A stretch of 64,000 bases of DNA from Hawksworthiomyces lignivorus (taxonomy: Eukaryota; Ascomycota; Sordariomycetes; Ophiostomatales; Ophiostomataceae), in NCBI GenBank assembly GCA_002917075.1, contig NTMA01000072.1, forward strand, positions 144,872 through 208,871. Reading direction: 5' to 3'. The translations under genes were made by a program, and so were the position numbers. Positions within the stretch are counted from its first letter, which is position 1. Each line of letters starts with the position of its first letter. Shown here piece after piece: positions 47,329 to 58,979 of this stretch. The notes beneath the pieces are model-generated. The model was not told the DNA's origin, made no database searches, and saw only the letters and a program-made list of their open reading frames with translations.

Positions 47329-50300
47329 TTATCCGCTCTTAGTGCCATTGATACCGTTGACGAGAGGCCGGGACATCTGTCCACTTGGAAGGGATATTGA
47401 ACGTGCTGTGCTTGAGCCACCGTTGCTATTAACAGCAACAGTGTACGTGTGCGACGATCTACCATTCACCTTGTTCAATGTAGCTTTTGGCGAATGGGAT
47501 ACGCCATTTGGCAGCTTCGGCGACCTGTTGGCCAGAGAGAAAGCGGAAGGGTCGATTCCCTGTTCCTTGCACAAGCGAGAGAAGTCCGGGTCGTCTAAGG
47601 AGACAGAGACAAATCCACGGCGCGGGACGCGGACTTCAGGGAAGGGAGTTTTGCTGACGGCACTCAGGCCAGGCCTTTCTTCTTTTATCATCTGCCCATT
47701 AACGTAATACTTGTTTCGTGGGGCAAACCCGTAGAAACGATCTGGATCTGGATCGCTTTTCCATTTTGGCGTCGCAGCAAATGTGGTCAATTGCGATTCT
47801 TCTTCGGGTAGTTCCCGATACACCACAGTGAGCCGAACGTCGCGTAGATGTGGTACGGTTTGAACAGCACTCATCACGTCGGAGACCTGAAGAACAAAGA
47901 AAATTAGCTCCTGAATCTGTCACACCGATTAGAAGCAAAGGCTGAGCCAAAGCAGCGCACATACCTTGACGAAAAACATGTCCGTGGCAGAAAACTTCTC
48001 CCACGCTTCACGGCGTAGCTTCTCGGGCACCAGATAGCTCATCGACTCTGGGCCACCTGCTCCGTAGTAGCCTGGCAGTTGTTTTCCCAATTCGAATAGG
48101 TCAGGGTCTGTCAGTGAGTACCGATCAGACTCGAGTCTCCAAATGATTCGTTTCGCAATCATTGTCACGGGCAGCCGTTGCCAGGACGGATACTGGGAGA
48201 AGCTGAGGTCCTTTTCACCTAGCACGAGCGCGGCTTGCGTGTTCATGAGCCACTGTTCGCGACCCTCTGGCGACCCTGTAGCACTGGTGTTGATGCAGTC
48301 GTAGCGGACGCCCTGCATCGTTCTGAACATCGTCGCTACATTGGTCAGCTTAGGATTGGGGCAGGTGCAAAGCCACCGAAGAAGAGGCGGCAATTTCGCA
48401 ACTCGGACTCGCTCCTCCTCTTCGAGTTGGCGACGTCGCAGCTCCTCTGCCTCCTTTTCGGCTCGGATACGTTCCTGTTCTTTGCGTTCCTGCTCTTTGC
48501 GTTCACGTTCTTTGCGCTCGCGTTCCTTGCGCTCCTCTTCCTCACGTTTCCGGCGCGCTACTTCGGCGGCTTCTCTCTCAAGCTGTTCCTGGCGGAGGCG
48601 TTCTTCTTCACGTTTCTTCTGCTCTTCTTCTTTCCGCTTGCGCTCTTCTTCCTCCCGTCGTTGCTTCTCTTCCTCTTCTTCGCGCTTCTTTCTCTCTTCA
48701 TCTTCTTTTCGCTTCCGCTCCTCATCTTTGCGCTTTTTCTGCTCCTCTTCGAGCCTCTTGCGCTCCTTCTGCTCTTCTTCTTCTTTCTTCTTCTTCTCTT
48801 CTAGGTCACGCTTCTTCTTTTCCTCTTCTTCTTTCCGTCTGGCTTCTTCTTCTTCGCGCCTGCGCTTTTCCTCTCCTTTCTTCCGCTTCTCTTCCTCTTC
48901 TTGGCGACGTCGTAGCAGATCTTCCTCTTTCTTCTTTGCTTCTGCCGCTCGAGCTTGGGCTTCGGCTTCAGCCTTCTTCTTTTCATCCTCTTTGTCTTTT
49001 TGGGCTTTTGCCTCGCTCTCTGCAGATGCTGCTTCAGCTGATTCGGCTGTCGACTTTACTTCCGGGCTGATATCTGGCATCTCCGTGTCGACATCCTCGG
49101 ACTTGACGTGAATGCTCTTTTCTGGTGGTGTAGGTTTAAGCGTGTCCTTCCGTCCGCGATCCGAAGAAACTTCTCGTTTCTTCGTCTTCAATGTGGACGT
49201 CTTGCGGTCATCGTCCTCGCGTCGTTTTTGTGGAGGCCTTGAGGATGCTGGTTGTGTGTCGCGCGATGTAGTAGTCGACTTATTAGGAACGTTATCCGGT
49301 GACGCACTTGGCTTAGATGGCTTTTTCTCTTTGCTATTGCCGGCGGTACTAGCATTGGCGTCGGTTTCAAGCCTTCTCCTCTTAACAGGAGCTTCACTAG
49401 AATCTCTGTCTGGGGTACCCGCAATAGGTGGTGTTTCGCTTAGGCGGTGGCGCTTACCGGATCCCTCACTCTGGGCTTCCTTGGAGGACTCCTCCTTTTT
49501 AAGCTGTCGCGCCCGGTCGCGGTCGCGGTCACGATGCTTCTCCGCCCTGGCCTTGTCGGAAGCTGCGTCATCATGTCGAGGTTCATTTGGACTTGACGCT
49601 TCTTTCGATGGAACTGTACTGCTAGAAGCCAAACTTGTGCGTCTATGTTTTTCACGTTCTCTTTCCCGCTCCTTTTCGCGGACTTTCTCATCTTTCAGTT
49701 CTCTACCGGAAATCAGCTTTCTCCTTGGCTTCACAGTCTCGCCCTCGGACGAAACAGCAACCGATTCGGAGTCGGCTTTCTTTGATTTGCTGATCTGCTT
49801 GATCGGAGGTGGTGTGTCACGATCCAAATTCGATGTGACAGAACTGCGGTCATCTCTCTGTTTGTGTTTGGCAGCAGACAAAGAACTAGAGCCTGCACGC
49901 TTGGGTGATGCTCTTCCATCGCTGTGACCAGAATGATCGGAGGCACGCTTTTGTGTTAATTTTTCTTCCCGTGGGCTTGTCGAAGCGCCGGATGCTGACG
50001 AAGTTGATTTGGATCCGCTAGCTGTCTTCTTGGTTCTTTCTTGGGATGGACTTGACAGCTTGCTTCTATGTGCACGGGAAGAAGAAGCATCCTCGCGAGT
50101 CTCCGCAGCAGCGCGGCCGGCTCTTCGGGATTCGGAGTCCTTGCGCAAGGGAGACTTGGTCTTTCCACCATGCGTCTTCTTGTAGCTATCATAGGCCTTC
50201 TTTAAGATGTCCTCTTCTTCTTTCCAGTTTGGTCCGGCCCGTTGTCGAGCAATCTCGTAATATGTATCCCCTTTGAATCGCTGCGTGGGATTAAAGTTGC

Positions 50301-52476
50301 TCTGTTCGAGGAGGAGACTCACAACTTTGATATTTTCCTGACCGATAGCAGCAAGCATAGGAGTAGCGTGTTCTGGCGGCACGGACGAAATTGGAGAGGG
50401 ATCTGGGTTAGCCCTCCCCAATGCCAGCAGTAGTTGCATAACTACATCATGACCACCTCGAGCAGCTGCGACCATAGACTCAGGATCATCGAAAGCCTCA
50501 CGGACTTGCAGAATGCGAATAACAGTTTCCTCATCGCCCCGGCCGGCAGCCAGTCTTAGTGTTTTATCGTCCATCGGCATATACAATAAATGATTGCTGG
50601 TCTTTGTTGCGCGGACAGTACCAGCTCGCCGTGCACTTGCACTAGCACCAGCGGGTGCTGGTGACCTCCGGGGACTCTCCGGACCTTGCAAACCGCGAAG
50701 ATCATCGGCTTCGTGACGGTGTTCCTCCGAGGTGAACCGGCGCTCACCTACCTTCTTTCTGGCTTCAACTAGGGCAGTGCGAATCTCAGCGGCGTTTTCT
50801 ATGTCGTCAGAGACACGGTCCAACGGCTCTTCTCCATTGACATTGGCTTTCCGCGGATTGACTCCTGCGTCCAGCAATAACCTTACGACATCCAGGTGGC
50901 CGTTGTCGACAGCATCTAGGAGGGGAGTGTCTTTGTCATAGTTCACACAGTCCAAGTTGCAACCGGCGTCGATCAGCAGCTTCACAATATCGCCGTAACC
51001 GTTAATCGCGGCAATCTGGAGAGGAGTGTTGCCGGCAAAATCTGCTACATTCAGGTCGTCTGGACGCTCTTGCAGTCGCGACTTTGCAAGCTCATATTCG
51101 CCTCGTGCACATGCTCTAGCGAGAAACGTCTGGCCATGCGCATCAAGGTGTTTCTTGTGCGGGCCAATTTTTGCTGGAGAGATGGCGGACTCGGTAGTTG
51201 CTGGTGTAGTGAGGCTCCGAAGTTTCGCACTTCGGACGTGCGGGCTTCCGCTGGCCGACGAGTCGTCCGAATTGTAATCAGTCGATTGCAGTGGCGCAGG
51301 ACGCTTTTTCTTCGTACCTATCCCATTGGATGTCTGTGATGGGAGTTGCGTGGAAGCACTACGACGATGCCCACGGTGTTGTGGGGAAAGAGACCTGTTC
51401 CGGGATGCTTCTCTGTTTGTTCGCGATGCTGATGGCTTGATGCCGCTACTGTTGCCGGTACCATGTGCGTTGTTACTATGGCTGCCGTGGCGGGACGAGT
51501 CTTTGGTAGGTTTGCTGGAAGAACTAGTCGCACCCTCACCACTAGCACCAGTACTGGCCAACCGCAGACGGCGAGCTTTGCGGCTTTCTGCTTCGTCCTC
51601 GGATTCAGCCTTGGGGGCCTTTCTCTTATGAGGGACAAGTTTTTCAGGAGGATGGAGCCGGCCCTTGGGTGTGGATGATGAACGTCTTGGAGATTTGGAG
51701 CGATGGCCACGGTCTGAGTCGGAACTTGAGTGAGGATGCGAAGAAGGCTGACGACTACGCGGCGGAGATGCGGGTGCGGAGCTGAGGCTACTGGACGTGT
51801 CCTTGACACGCGAGCTTAATTGCTGGTGGTTGCTCTGCTGTGGTTTCTCCTTGTCTTGCAGTCGCCTCTTCTTCTGTTGGAGCAAAGTAGACGGGGCGGC
51901 ACTATCAGCGTCTCCAGAAGCCTTGTCTCCTTTCTCGGACTGGGCGTCTTTCCGTTCGCCGAGATGTTTGCGACCAGAAGGCGTTGAATCTCCATGAGCC
52001 GCAGATGAGGCGGGGGCTTCACCATTTGGTTTGTCCTCGTGCTTGATCACTTTACGGCTGCGCGGCTTGGATGGTGATCCGTCTTTCGACAAGACAATGG
52101 TCTCGGCCTCCGAATTGCCATCCGTGCCACCGCCGTCGTCATCCTGTTTATCACGAGATGAGTTGCTGGATGGCTTCGAGTCCTTAGATAGTGATGAGTT
52201 TGTTGCCCCGTTGGAGCCTGTTGGGGGGTCTTTGGAGGATTCTTTGGAAGAGTGAGACACTGATGTCGAAGCCGATTTGGATGCTGTTGTCTTTGCTTCC
52301 TTTGATGAAGACAGGGTGGTTCGGGAGAGAGTGGGTGACTTGGTTAGATTAGCAGTAGAGCCAGAGGAAGACGATTTCTGTCGATCGGAATCGGGCCCAG
52401 GACGCGAGGAAGCGGATGAGGCGGATGAAGCAGCAGGCTTCGTGGAGGCGGCCTCATTGGTATTCTGCGCATCCAT
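47329..52476 (-). CDS. Hos4-like ankyrin-repeat protein (putative Set3 histone deacetylase complex subunit)
   Basis: Minus-strand exons 52476-47965 and 47886-47329 (78-bp intron; join FFVK-VSDVM) give 1689 residues. Residues 1-440 are Ser/Lys/Pro-rich and disordered. Ankyrin repeats lie at about 442-570 (GQTFLARACARGEYELAK, NTPLQIAAINGYGDIVKLLIDAG, DTPLLDAVDNGHLDVVRLLLDAG) and a second set at about 635-740. A second disordered charged region follows, then an almost pure Glu/Lys/Arg helix at about 1160-1350, predicted coiled coil or single alpha-helix. A folded C-terminal domain runs from PPLLRWLCTCPNPKL to a VRVPRRGFVSVSLDDPDFSRL motif. Architecture and ankyrin position match fungal Hos4-type proteins of the Set3 complex, but the assignment is by resemblance. 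Start chosen at MDAQNTNE; the frame stays open 27 codons upstream without an ATG, so a 5' exon is possible. Confidence 0.8.
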
Positions 52477-53205
52477 GTCATTTAATTCAGGAGAAAGATT
52501 CTGCAGTGCACCATCATGAGAGCGCTCCTGAGGCCGCGCGCGCTCCTGGACGAACAATACTGTAGGCCGAGGGGGGGAAGAAAGAGCGAATAGATGGAAA
52601 CAAGGAAATGCGTTCGATGAACCGAGGACGGGCTGTCGTGTACTGCGAGACTATGAATCCGTTTAATGGTTTCGATAAAGAACCTGCTCAATCTTCAAAT
52701 CGTAACAACTTCTGCCACAAAAGAGAAAAAGGGCGCGACAAATAGGTCGGGTAATTGTAAAGAAGAAATGGCGTGAGGCAAATGATAGGAAATGGCAACA
52801 ATAAAAAATGGACGAGACGAAGAGGAGAAGAAGAGTTGGGAGGCGGAATGAAACTTCAAGGAGGGAAAAGCAAAAAAGAGTGTATGAGAGGGTGGTAGAG
52901 AGAGAGAGAGAGAAAAGAATCCGCCACAGTCCAAGAAATGCAGCCGTAGAAGCAAGCGTGGCTATCTGGGTCGGGTTTGTCGAGAAAGATAGTGATCCCG
53001 TATTCTGTTTAGTTGGGAGGAGGGTGGTAGAGTGGAAAAGTGGAGGTGCGACAATGGCGACGAAGACGAGGAGGCAAAGAAAAGGGAAATAGAGAAGAGA
53101 AAAGAGGAGGGAGAGAGAGAGAGACTACGAGAGGAATGGAGAATCGAGAGAGATGAGCAATAGCACGCTGCGTTAAGTCGAAACGAAGGGCTGGCTGCGC
53201 TGTGT

Positions 53206-53232
53206 GGAGGACTGGGAGGACTGGGAGGACTG
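53206..53232 (+). repeat. Three tandem copies of a 9-bp unit
   Basis: GGAGGACTG repeated three times without mismatch, about 730 bp upstream of the hos4-like start. Confidence 0.85.
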
Positions 53233-54703
53233 GGCCTCCTCTGGGCTGACTTTAACTTTTCTCCGGGCAGGGACCACTCTGGCTGGTACGAGTACGTACG
53301 GGCAATGTCGAATTCAACAACGAGGAAAAGGAAAGTGAGATTACGAGCAAGACAAAAATTGGATTAAAGGAAGGAGTTACAGACGACGAAGAGGCATCAT
53401 TAGTTACAACTATTTCTCTCTTTCTCTCCCTCTATCCCAAAAAAGAAAGAAACGCCCGCCAGCATGCGATAAAAAGGAACAAAGGAGGCGGGCGAACTGG
53501 ACTATGAAATCGCAATGCAATTACGGAGTACGAGTATTACTCGTAGTTGAGTTCGCAGGTGAGGAAGGAGGCAAAAAGTGGGAAAGGCAAGGACGGGGCA
53601 AAGAACAGAGGAGCAGCGAAAGCGAGACACGGTGGAGTCGAGGAAGGAAGGCGTCGCACATAGCAAGAATTGAGGAAAAAAATAAAGGTTCACAGACGGA
53701 GAAGGAAACAAGCAGCCTTCCCTCTTGTTTCGCAAGGCAACAGCCATCAAGAGACGGCTCAGATGGGAGCAGTGCACCACTCAGTGGGCAATTTCTGCTG
53801 CAGGTTGCGAGACTCAGCGTGGGATGTAGCTTTTTGTTGTGTCGCCTCACCTCTGGGCGATTACTCCTTCGTATGTAGTCTCGTTTTCGCGTTTCCCTTT
53901 TTTTTCGCTTTATTTTTATTTTATTTTATTTTATTTTTATTTATCTCGTCGATTCTCTGCAAGCATCCCCCTTTCTTTTCCCTCCCGCCCACGCCCTCCT
54001 TCTCAGCGGTAGCCTAGATCAGCAAGTGAGTCTGATCGCCGCCTGCTGCTGATTGGACTGATGGCTGAAGTACGGCGGGGCGGCAATCACCTTCGAGCGC
54101 GTTTCTGCCTTCTCCTGCAAAATAAAACTGGACCCTAAACTCATTTCATTGGCCGAACCCAACTTTTGATAGTCCTTGAACGAGCGGCACAGTGCAGGGG
54201 CACTAGCTATTAGCGTTTGTTTATTGCATATGTACGAGCCGAGAAGGGTATATTGCACAAGAGATACTCGAAATTGCATGTATACTGTACATTCAAAATG
54301 AAGACTGTATTAGGCCACTGTGCTCTCGGTACTTGGAAGGTGTCTTTGCAGCTTTCTTTTGTTGTTCGTTGTCGCTTTCAAGTAGCACTCTGTACTTTGC
54401 TTTGTTTTGCCCTCGTGTCTCAAATCTCTTTGACGGGGACAACTATCGTATTGAGGCCTGTTTGTATAAGGAAGCCAGACACGCTCTGGCGAAATACGTC
54501 GTAAATCGCGAAGGCAAAAACTTTTCACAACTCTTTCATTATGTACGGCGCAGGATGTACTTCGTAATCTTACTGCTATCACAAGCAGATGAAGCCAGTC
54601 TTTCCAAGAAGCAACCTAACTCTGTCCTAGACCCGCTACCGCAGCAAGATTAAAACGAGCTGCGGGACCCCCCTGCTAAGCCCAACTGCTAGCTTGCACG
54701 CGG

Positions 54704-54721
54704 CCGTGGCGATCGCCACGG
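54704..54721. promoter_or_regulatory. 18-bp perfect palindrome
   Basis: CCGTGGCGATCGCCACGG is its own reverse complement and lies about 330 bp upstream of the alkB-like ATG. Candidate binding site for a dimeric regulator; no factor is assigned. Confidence 0.5.
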
Positions 54722-55054
54722 ACACTCAGCTGCTTTTCTTTTTCCTTTTGTTTTCTTTCCTTTTTCCCCCCTCCTTAAGACAGTGGAGAAGCGCAAGAAC
54801 ACGCTGTCACCTCGTCGGTCTGCGTCCGTTGGAGAACCAGCGGCGGATTTCTCTCCTTTCGGGGTAGCTCAGGCCATTTTTCACGGCAGATCAACTGATG
54901 TCACGTAATACGGCCATGCCCAGAGCCCCAAAATTAACATTTTCAAGGTAACCAAGCCGTATATCTGGTCCTCTCTTTCCATCCGCAATCTTCCTGATCT
55001 GCATAGAAACAAGCACGCAAACACGTACTCCGTACGTCGTACACTTCCCCAGCA

Positions 55055-56018
55055 ATGACCACTCCGCCGGGGCTACCGCTGCTGTCGAGCTTGGATTCTG
55101 TCCGTATTCAGAGCCTCCCGGCTTCGGCTTATTACATTGCGGATTTCATCACCGAAGAGGAAGAGCAACTTCTGCTGCAAAAGGTAGGAAGAGTGCTAAC
55201 TGCAGGAATTGCGGATCGAGTGCCACCGTGATGCTCATGCTCTTTTGCTCAGATCGAATCTGCACCAAAACCGAGGTGGAAACAGCTCTCCCACCGGCGC
55301 CTGCAGACCTGGCCATCCGATCTTCTCCACGATAAGCTTCTCGATGCGCCACTACCGCCGTGGCTAGTTGATCCAGTTATCACACGGCTCCTAAGCATTC
55401 CTATAATACAAGCAGGCCAGAACAAGGACCCATCTAGCGATGACCACATGCGAGAGAACGTATTCTCCTCCAGCCCTCACCAGCGCCCAAACCATGTCCT
55501 AATCAACGAATATCCTCCTGGTGTTGGAATTATGCCCCATAAAGTAGGTCTGAGTTGGTCAAATATAATGATGAGATGAAGAAGCCTGAAAAAGGTTTAA
55601 CTAAGGAAACCCTGGCATTGGCTCACTGTCGCAATCGTTTTGTTTCCAGGACGGATCCGCATACCATCCCGTAGTCTGCACCGTAAGTCTGGGTGCAAGC
55701 CTCTGCCTAAACATTTATCAAAATAAAGAGGACGGAGCGCTACACACCGAACCGGTAGCGAGGATCCTCCAAGAACCGCGTAGTCTTTTGATCACAACAG
55801 ATAACCTCTATACCGATTACCTACACGGCATTGCTGATATCGAAGAGGACACCGACTTGTCTAGGGAAACTGTTGCCAACTGGGATCTGCTGCGATCCCA
55901 GGATCCTTTCACTAAGGGCATCAATACGCGAAAGACGCGCGTAAGTTTGACGTACCGGGATGTGCTGAAGGTGTCGAAACTAGGGAATAAATTTGGCATG
56001 TTTGCCAAGCGACCTTAG
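55055..56018 (+). CDS. ALKBH6-like Fe(II)/2-oxoglutarate dioxygenase
   Basis: AlkB-superfamily protein of the ALKBH6 branch, whose members act on or bind alkylated nucleic acids; the substrate of fungal versions is not established. Exons 55055-55183, 55253-55543 and 55650-56018, all phase 0, give 262 residues. Iron ligands are H139 and D141 of the HxD motif (MPHKDG), split exactly by the second intron between K140 and D141, and distal H199 (DYLHGI). The 2OG-binding RxxxxxR motif is R237-R243 (RVSLTYR). The NEYPPGVGI nucleotide-recognition strand is present. The length matches animal ALKBH6 (about 240). A TACTCCGTA motif lies 20 bp upstream of the ATG. The 3' end is only 98 bp from the convergent DFG10-like stop. 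Confidence 0.92.
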
Positions 56019-56116
56019 GTGCTTATACAAAAGCATTGGGCTTGATTTTGACAGGAGGAAATGCTTATCTCCATGTCTCGAGCCTCTGCCTGGTACCTGA
56101 TGTTTTGCTGCTCGCT

Positions 56117-57316
56117 CTAGAATATGAACGGAATGATTCGCCACTTGTTGGCCACCCGCTCCGGTCCGAACTTGTCACTGTACCACTGCTTCGTCCGGTA
56201 CGCTGTTACACCGAGGTTCGACAGTGTGAAGAGCAGGGACGACAATAATGTCCGGTTCCAGAGCCTGCCTTCTGGGGCGGCTAGTACACACAATCCAACA
56301 TACAAGAGCATCTCGCAGGAGTAATGCGGACAGACCAGAAACCGGAACAGGCCCTCATCCGGTAGAGAGTACTTCTTGAGGCCCGCGAGATAAACATGAC
56401 AACGGTACTGGCCAAACCAGCCCAATAAATAGAGGAAAATGCCCCCGACGAGCTTAGCCCACACTGCTGCAGACGGCGACAAAGATGCATGGTGCTGCTT
56501 GGCAGCCAGAATTGTTTCTGTACATAGCATTGCGTCAGCACAGTTTTGCTTCGAATATAAGGAGAGAAGCCGAGATAGAAGCGTAAAAAGAGAGTTCAGC
56601 GTACGTGATCCTTCGACCCACACGGACACGCTCATGCACAGATAGAAGAGCCATCCCACGATGCAATGCGCAAAGCTCATCTTTGACTTGGACGGTTTGA
56701 ACACGTATAAGTACTCGTAGACCCGCCGAGCGGCCTGGCAGGCCTCCAGACCAAAAGCCACGTATACCTGCGCAAGGGCCATGGACGGCACCGGTTCCTT
56801 TACCGTTGCCGAGCTTGGTGTCAATTCAGCCCTGAGGTCGGCATTCTGCTGGTGGATGACAATATGTTCAAACACGCTACCGACTACCTGTTCTTCGCCG
56901 GCAGGGCCCAGCTGTTGCCACATCCACCATTGTGCAGCCCAGAAGGCAGCACTCACCAGGTAGACGACGTAGAAGCTGATGAACCACGCGTGCGGCACCT
57001 GAATACGGGCGGCGACGGAAGCGACGCAGCGCTCCAGCACGCCTGACGGCGCCGGCTCGTGTCCGCCGCTGTTGCTGCCATCTCTCTTCTCGTTATAGGA
57101 ACCCTTAGGACCCGTGAGGTCCTTGGTGCTGCGGGTCTTTTCTTCCCGCGCGCCGTAGTCAAGCAGGTGCTTTCTGGTGTCGGCAGGCAACGAATTGACG
57201 GCTGCGTTCGCCGCGATGAGCAGGACGAACACGCCCTGGCAGAGCTGGGCCGGTGACGTGCGGACGGCCACCTTGACCAGCCCGGCGAGCCAGCTCGGTG
57301 GAAGGAGCTGCTCCAT
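56117..57316 (-). CDS. Polyprenol reductase, steroid 5-alpha-reductase family (DFG10/SRD5A3-like)
   Basis: ER membrane enzyme that reduces the alpha-isoprene unit of polyprenol to make dolichol for N-glycosylation. The C-terminal family signature is clear: LVCPHYSCEMLLYVGL, NLGVTAYRTKQWYSDKFG and the terminal KWRIIPFIF. Several hydrophobic segments predict a multi-pass protein. The frame is open for 399 codons, but a GTACGC donor at 56604 and a CTGAC-branch, ACAG acceptor at 56518 bound an 87-bp stop-free intron. Splicing it gives exons 57316-56605 and 56517-56117, 370 residues, removing a stretch with no family resemblance. I favour the spliced form. An insert of about 50 charged residues (SLPADTRKHLLDYG to HEPAPSG) lies near the N-terminus. 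Confidence 0.88.
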   Translation of the reverse strand: MEQLLPPSWLAGLVKVAVRTSPAQLCQGVFVLLIAANAAVNSLPADTRKHLLDYGAREEKTRSTKDLTGPKGSYNEKRDGSNSGGHEPAPSGVLERCVASVAARIQVPHAWFISFYVVYLVSAAFWAAQWWMWQQLGPAGEEQVVGSVFEHIVIHQQNADLRAELTPSSATVKEPVPSMALAQVYVAFGLEACQAARRVYEYLYVFKPSKSKMSFAHCIVGWLFYLCMSVSVWVEGSRTLNSLFTLLSRLLSLYSKQNCADAMLCTETILAAKQHHASLSPSAAVWAKLVGGIFLYLLGWFGQYRCHVYLAGLKKYSLPDEGLFRFLVCPHYSCEMLLYVGLCVLAAPEGRLWNRTLLSSLLFTLSNLGVTAYRTKQWYSDKFGPERVANKWRIIPFIF

Positions 57317-58181
57317 GGCGGCAATGTAAGAAAAACCAGCAGAGCAGCAGGTGCTAGTTTGAAAGGGAAAGAAAGGATATCTAGACGAAGAACATCAGAG
57401 CAGAGAGAAAGTAGGATTCTTTTTGGTTTTCGACTTTTGGTAACGCTGGCCTTTCTCAGGTCACAGTCAAAGCTAACGCGCTGCGCTGTGCAAAGCCCAG
57501 CAATAGGAGTAGCTGGCCGTCATTGGCCCTCGTATTGTGCAACTTCCTAATGTGGACCGCTTTCTGTGCGAGACAGAGGCAGAATACTCCACCTCATAGT
57601 CATACATGTAAGGAATGAAGTGTTCTCATAAGAAAAGTATCGTACGCATCTAGGAAATACGTCAAATTGTATGACATTTCAAACAAAAGAGCTCTTCGGC
57701 TTTATTAGGGAGCTATTCCGTACAGTTACATTGCTAACACGTTGGCCTTCCGCACAGCGGCCTCTCTTTTTTAGGAAGTCAAAAATGTCCGCCAGCCAGA
57801 CATCAATCCTCCTATCTCCTCTGCCTATGTGATCATCTTGATTCTTACTTGTAATGAGTAGTATTTAGGAACTGAACAAGACATCATATTCCCGATGGCG
57901 CTATTTACAATCACTATAAAGTAACACACCAAAAGCTGTTATACAAAATATTATAGGATGCTAAGGTTTGTTCATTTAGCTACTGCGCCAGATCAGGCCC
58001 TCGCGTGCGGGGCAGTTTCCTGAGACAATAGACGTAGGCAGACGGCTCTTGTTCTGTGCTTCTTTCTCTTTTCCTTATTTTCGCCATTTGAGAGGCTCTA
58101 TAAGGCACACAGGCGACGGAAAGATTCATATCTCAACCCCATTCAAATTTCCCAGATCAAGACTCTTCTCCTTCCCCCTCA
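57317..58181. other. Divergent intergenic region
   Basis: AT-rich, 865 bp between the DFG10-like and IAH1-like starts. A TATA-like CTATAAGG at 58098-58105 precedes the esterase. No gene supported. Confidence 0.6.
58098..58105 (+). promoter_or_regulatory. TATA-like element of the IAH1-like gene
   Basis: CTATAAGG, 77-84 bp upstream of the ATG at 58182, followed by a C/T-rich leader. Confidence 0.45.
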
Positions 58182-58979
58182 ATGGCCGCCCCTTACCCTC
58201 AGATTGTCCTCTTCGGGGACTCGCTCATCCATGGCGCCGCCGACACCCAAGATGGCTTCTGCTTGCAAGCTACCCTCGAGAAACACACGAGCCGCCAATT
58301 CGACGTTATAAACCGCGGCCTCTCCGGCTACAACACCTCCCAGGCGCTCCAGGCGCTGCCCCGCATCTTCCCCGCACCGCCGGCGGCGGACTCTCCTTAC
58401 ACTCCCCAGCTGGCCTACCTCGTCGTCCTGCTCGGCGCCAACGACGCCGCCCTGCCGAGGGACCAGGACAACCAGCACGTTCCGCTGGCCGAATACGAGG
58501 CCAACCTGACAGCCATCCTCACGCACCCCCACATCCAGGCCCACAAGCCGCGGAAGATCCTCGTCGTCACCCCGCCGCCGCTCAACGGCATCAAGCTGGG
58601 CGTGCTGGAGCGCTTCGAGGAGGGCATGAAGTCGACCAGCCGCCAGGCGCAGGTCACCGCCCAGTACGCTGCGGCCGCGCGCCGTGTGGCCCAGGCCGTG
58701 CCCGGCGCCACGCTCGTAGACCTGTGGCAGGAGCTGATGGACCACGCCGTCAAGCGCACGCCTGGCCTCGATCCGAGCAAAGGAGTCCTGCTCGGTGACG
58801 AGCTCCAGCCTGGCAGCAAGCAGGGCTACCTGGAGCGCCTCCTCTCAGACGGCCTGCACATGAGCGGCGAGGCCTACCGCATCTTCTGGGCGGCGCTGCG
58901 CCCGCACTTCCAGCTGCCGCCGGGCAGAGAGGGATGGGTCCTCGAGGAGTGGCGGACGGCGCCATGGCTGCAGAAATGA
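58182..58979 (+). CDS. iah1: SGNH/GDSL esterase, isoamyl acetate hydrolase-like
   Basis: Single exon, 265 residues, about the length of yeast Iah1 (238). Family members hydrolyse short-chain acetate esters in the cytosol. The four SGNH blocks are visible: nucleophile Ser14 in FGDSLIHG, the Gly block in INRGLSGYNT, Asn in LLGANDA, and the catalytic Asp-His in LLSDGLHMSGEAY. No signal peptide. Coding GC is very high. A TACGGAGTA motif lies 88 bp past the stop. Substrate specificity is inferred from family. Confidence 0.93.
   Translation: MAAPYPQIVLFGDSLIHGAADTQDGFCLQATLEKHTSRQFDVINRGLSGYNTSQALQALPRIFPAPPAADSPYTPQLAYLVVLLGANDAALPRDQDNQHVPLAEYEANLTAILTHPHIQAHKPRKILVVTPPPLNGIKLGVLERFEEGMKSTSRQAQVTAQYAAAARRVAQAVPGATLVDLWQELMDHAVKRTPGLDPSKGVLLGDELQPGSKQGYLERLLSDGLHMSGEAYRIFWAALRPHFQLPPGREGWVLEEWRTAPWLQK

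Larger units (their letters stand above)
52477..55054. other. Divergent intergenic region between hos4-like and alkB-like genes
   Basis: About 2.6 kb. 52560-53720 is purine-rich on plus, consistent with a pyrimidine-rich leader of the minus-strand gene. Contains GA microsatellites (52897-52913, 53109-53125), a 9-bp tandem repeat, a TTTTA-type run (about 53906-53944), CCAAT boxes in inverse orientation (about 54051, 54149), an 18-bp palindrome and two TACTCCGTA motifs (53522, 55025). No gene supported. Confidence 0.6.

Noticed and set aside
48235..49927. Plus-strand frames opposite the Hos4-like gene (48235-48804, 48341-49111, 49112-49927)
   Set aside because: Phe/Ser/Leu-rich products arise from the complement of Glu/Lys/Arg/Ser codons in the charged region; no independent gene signals.
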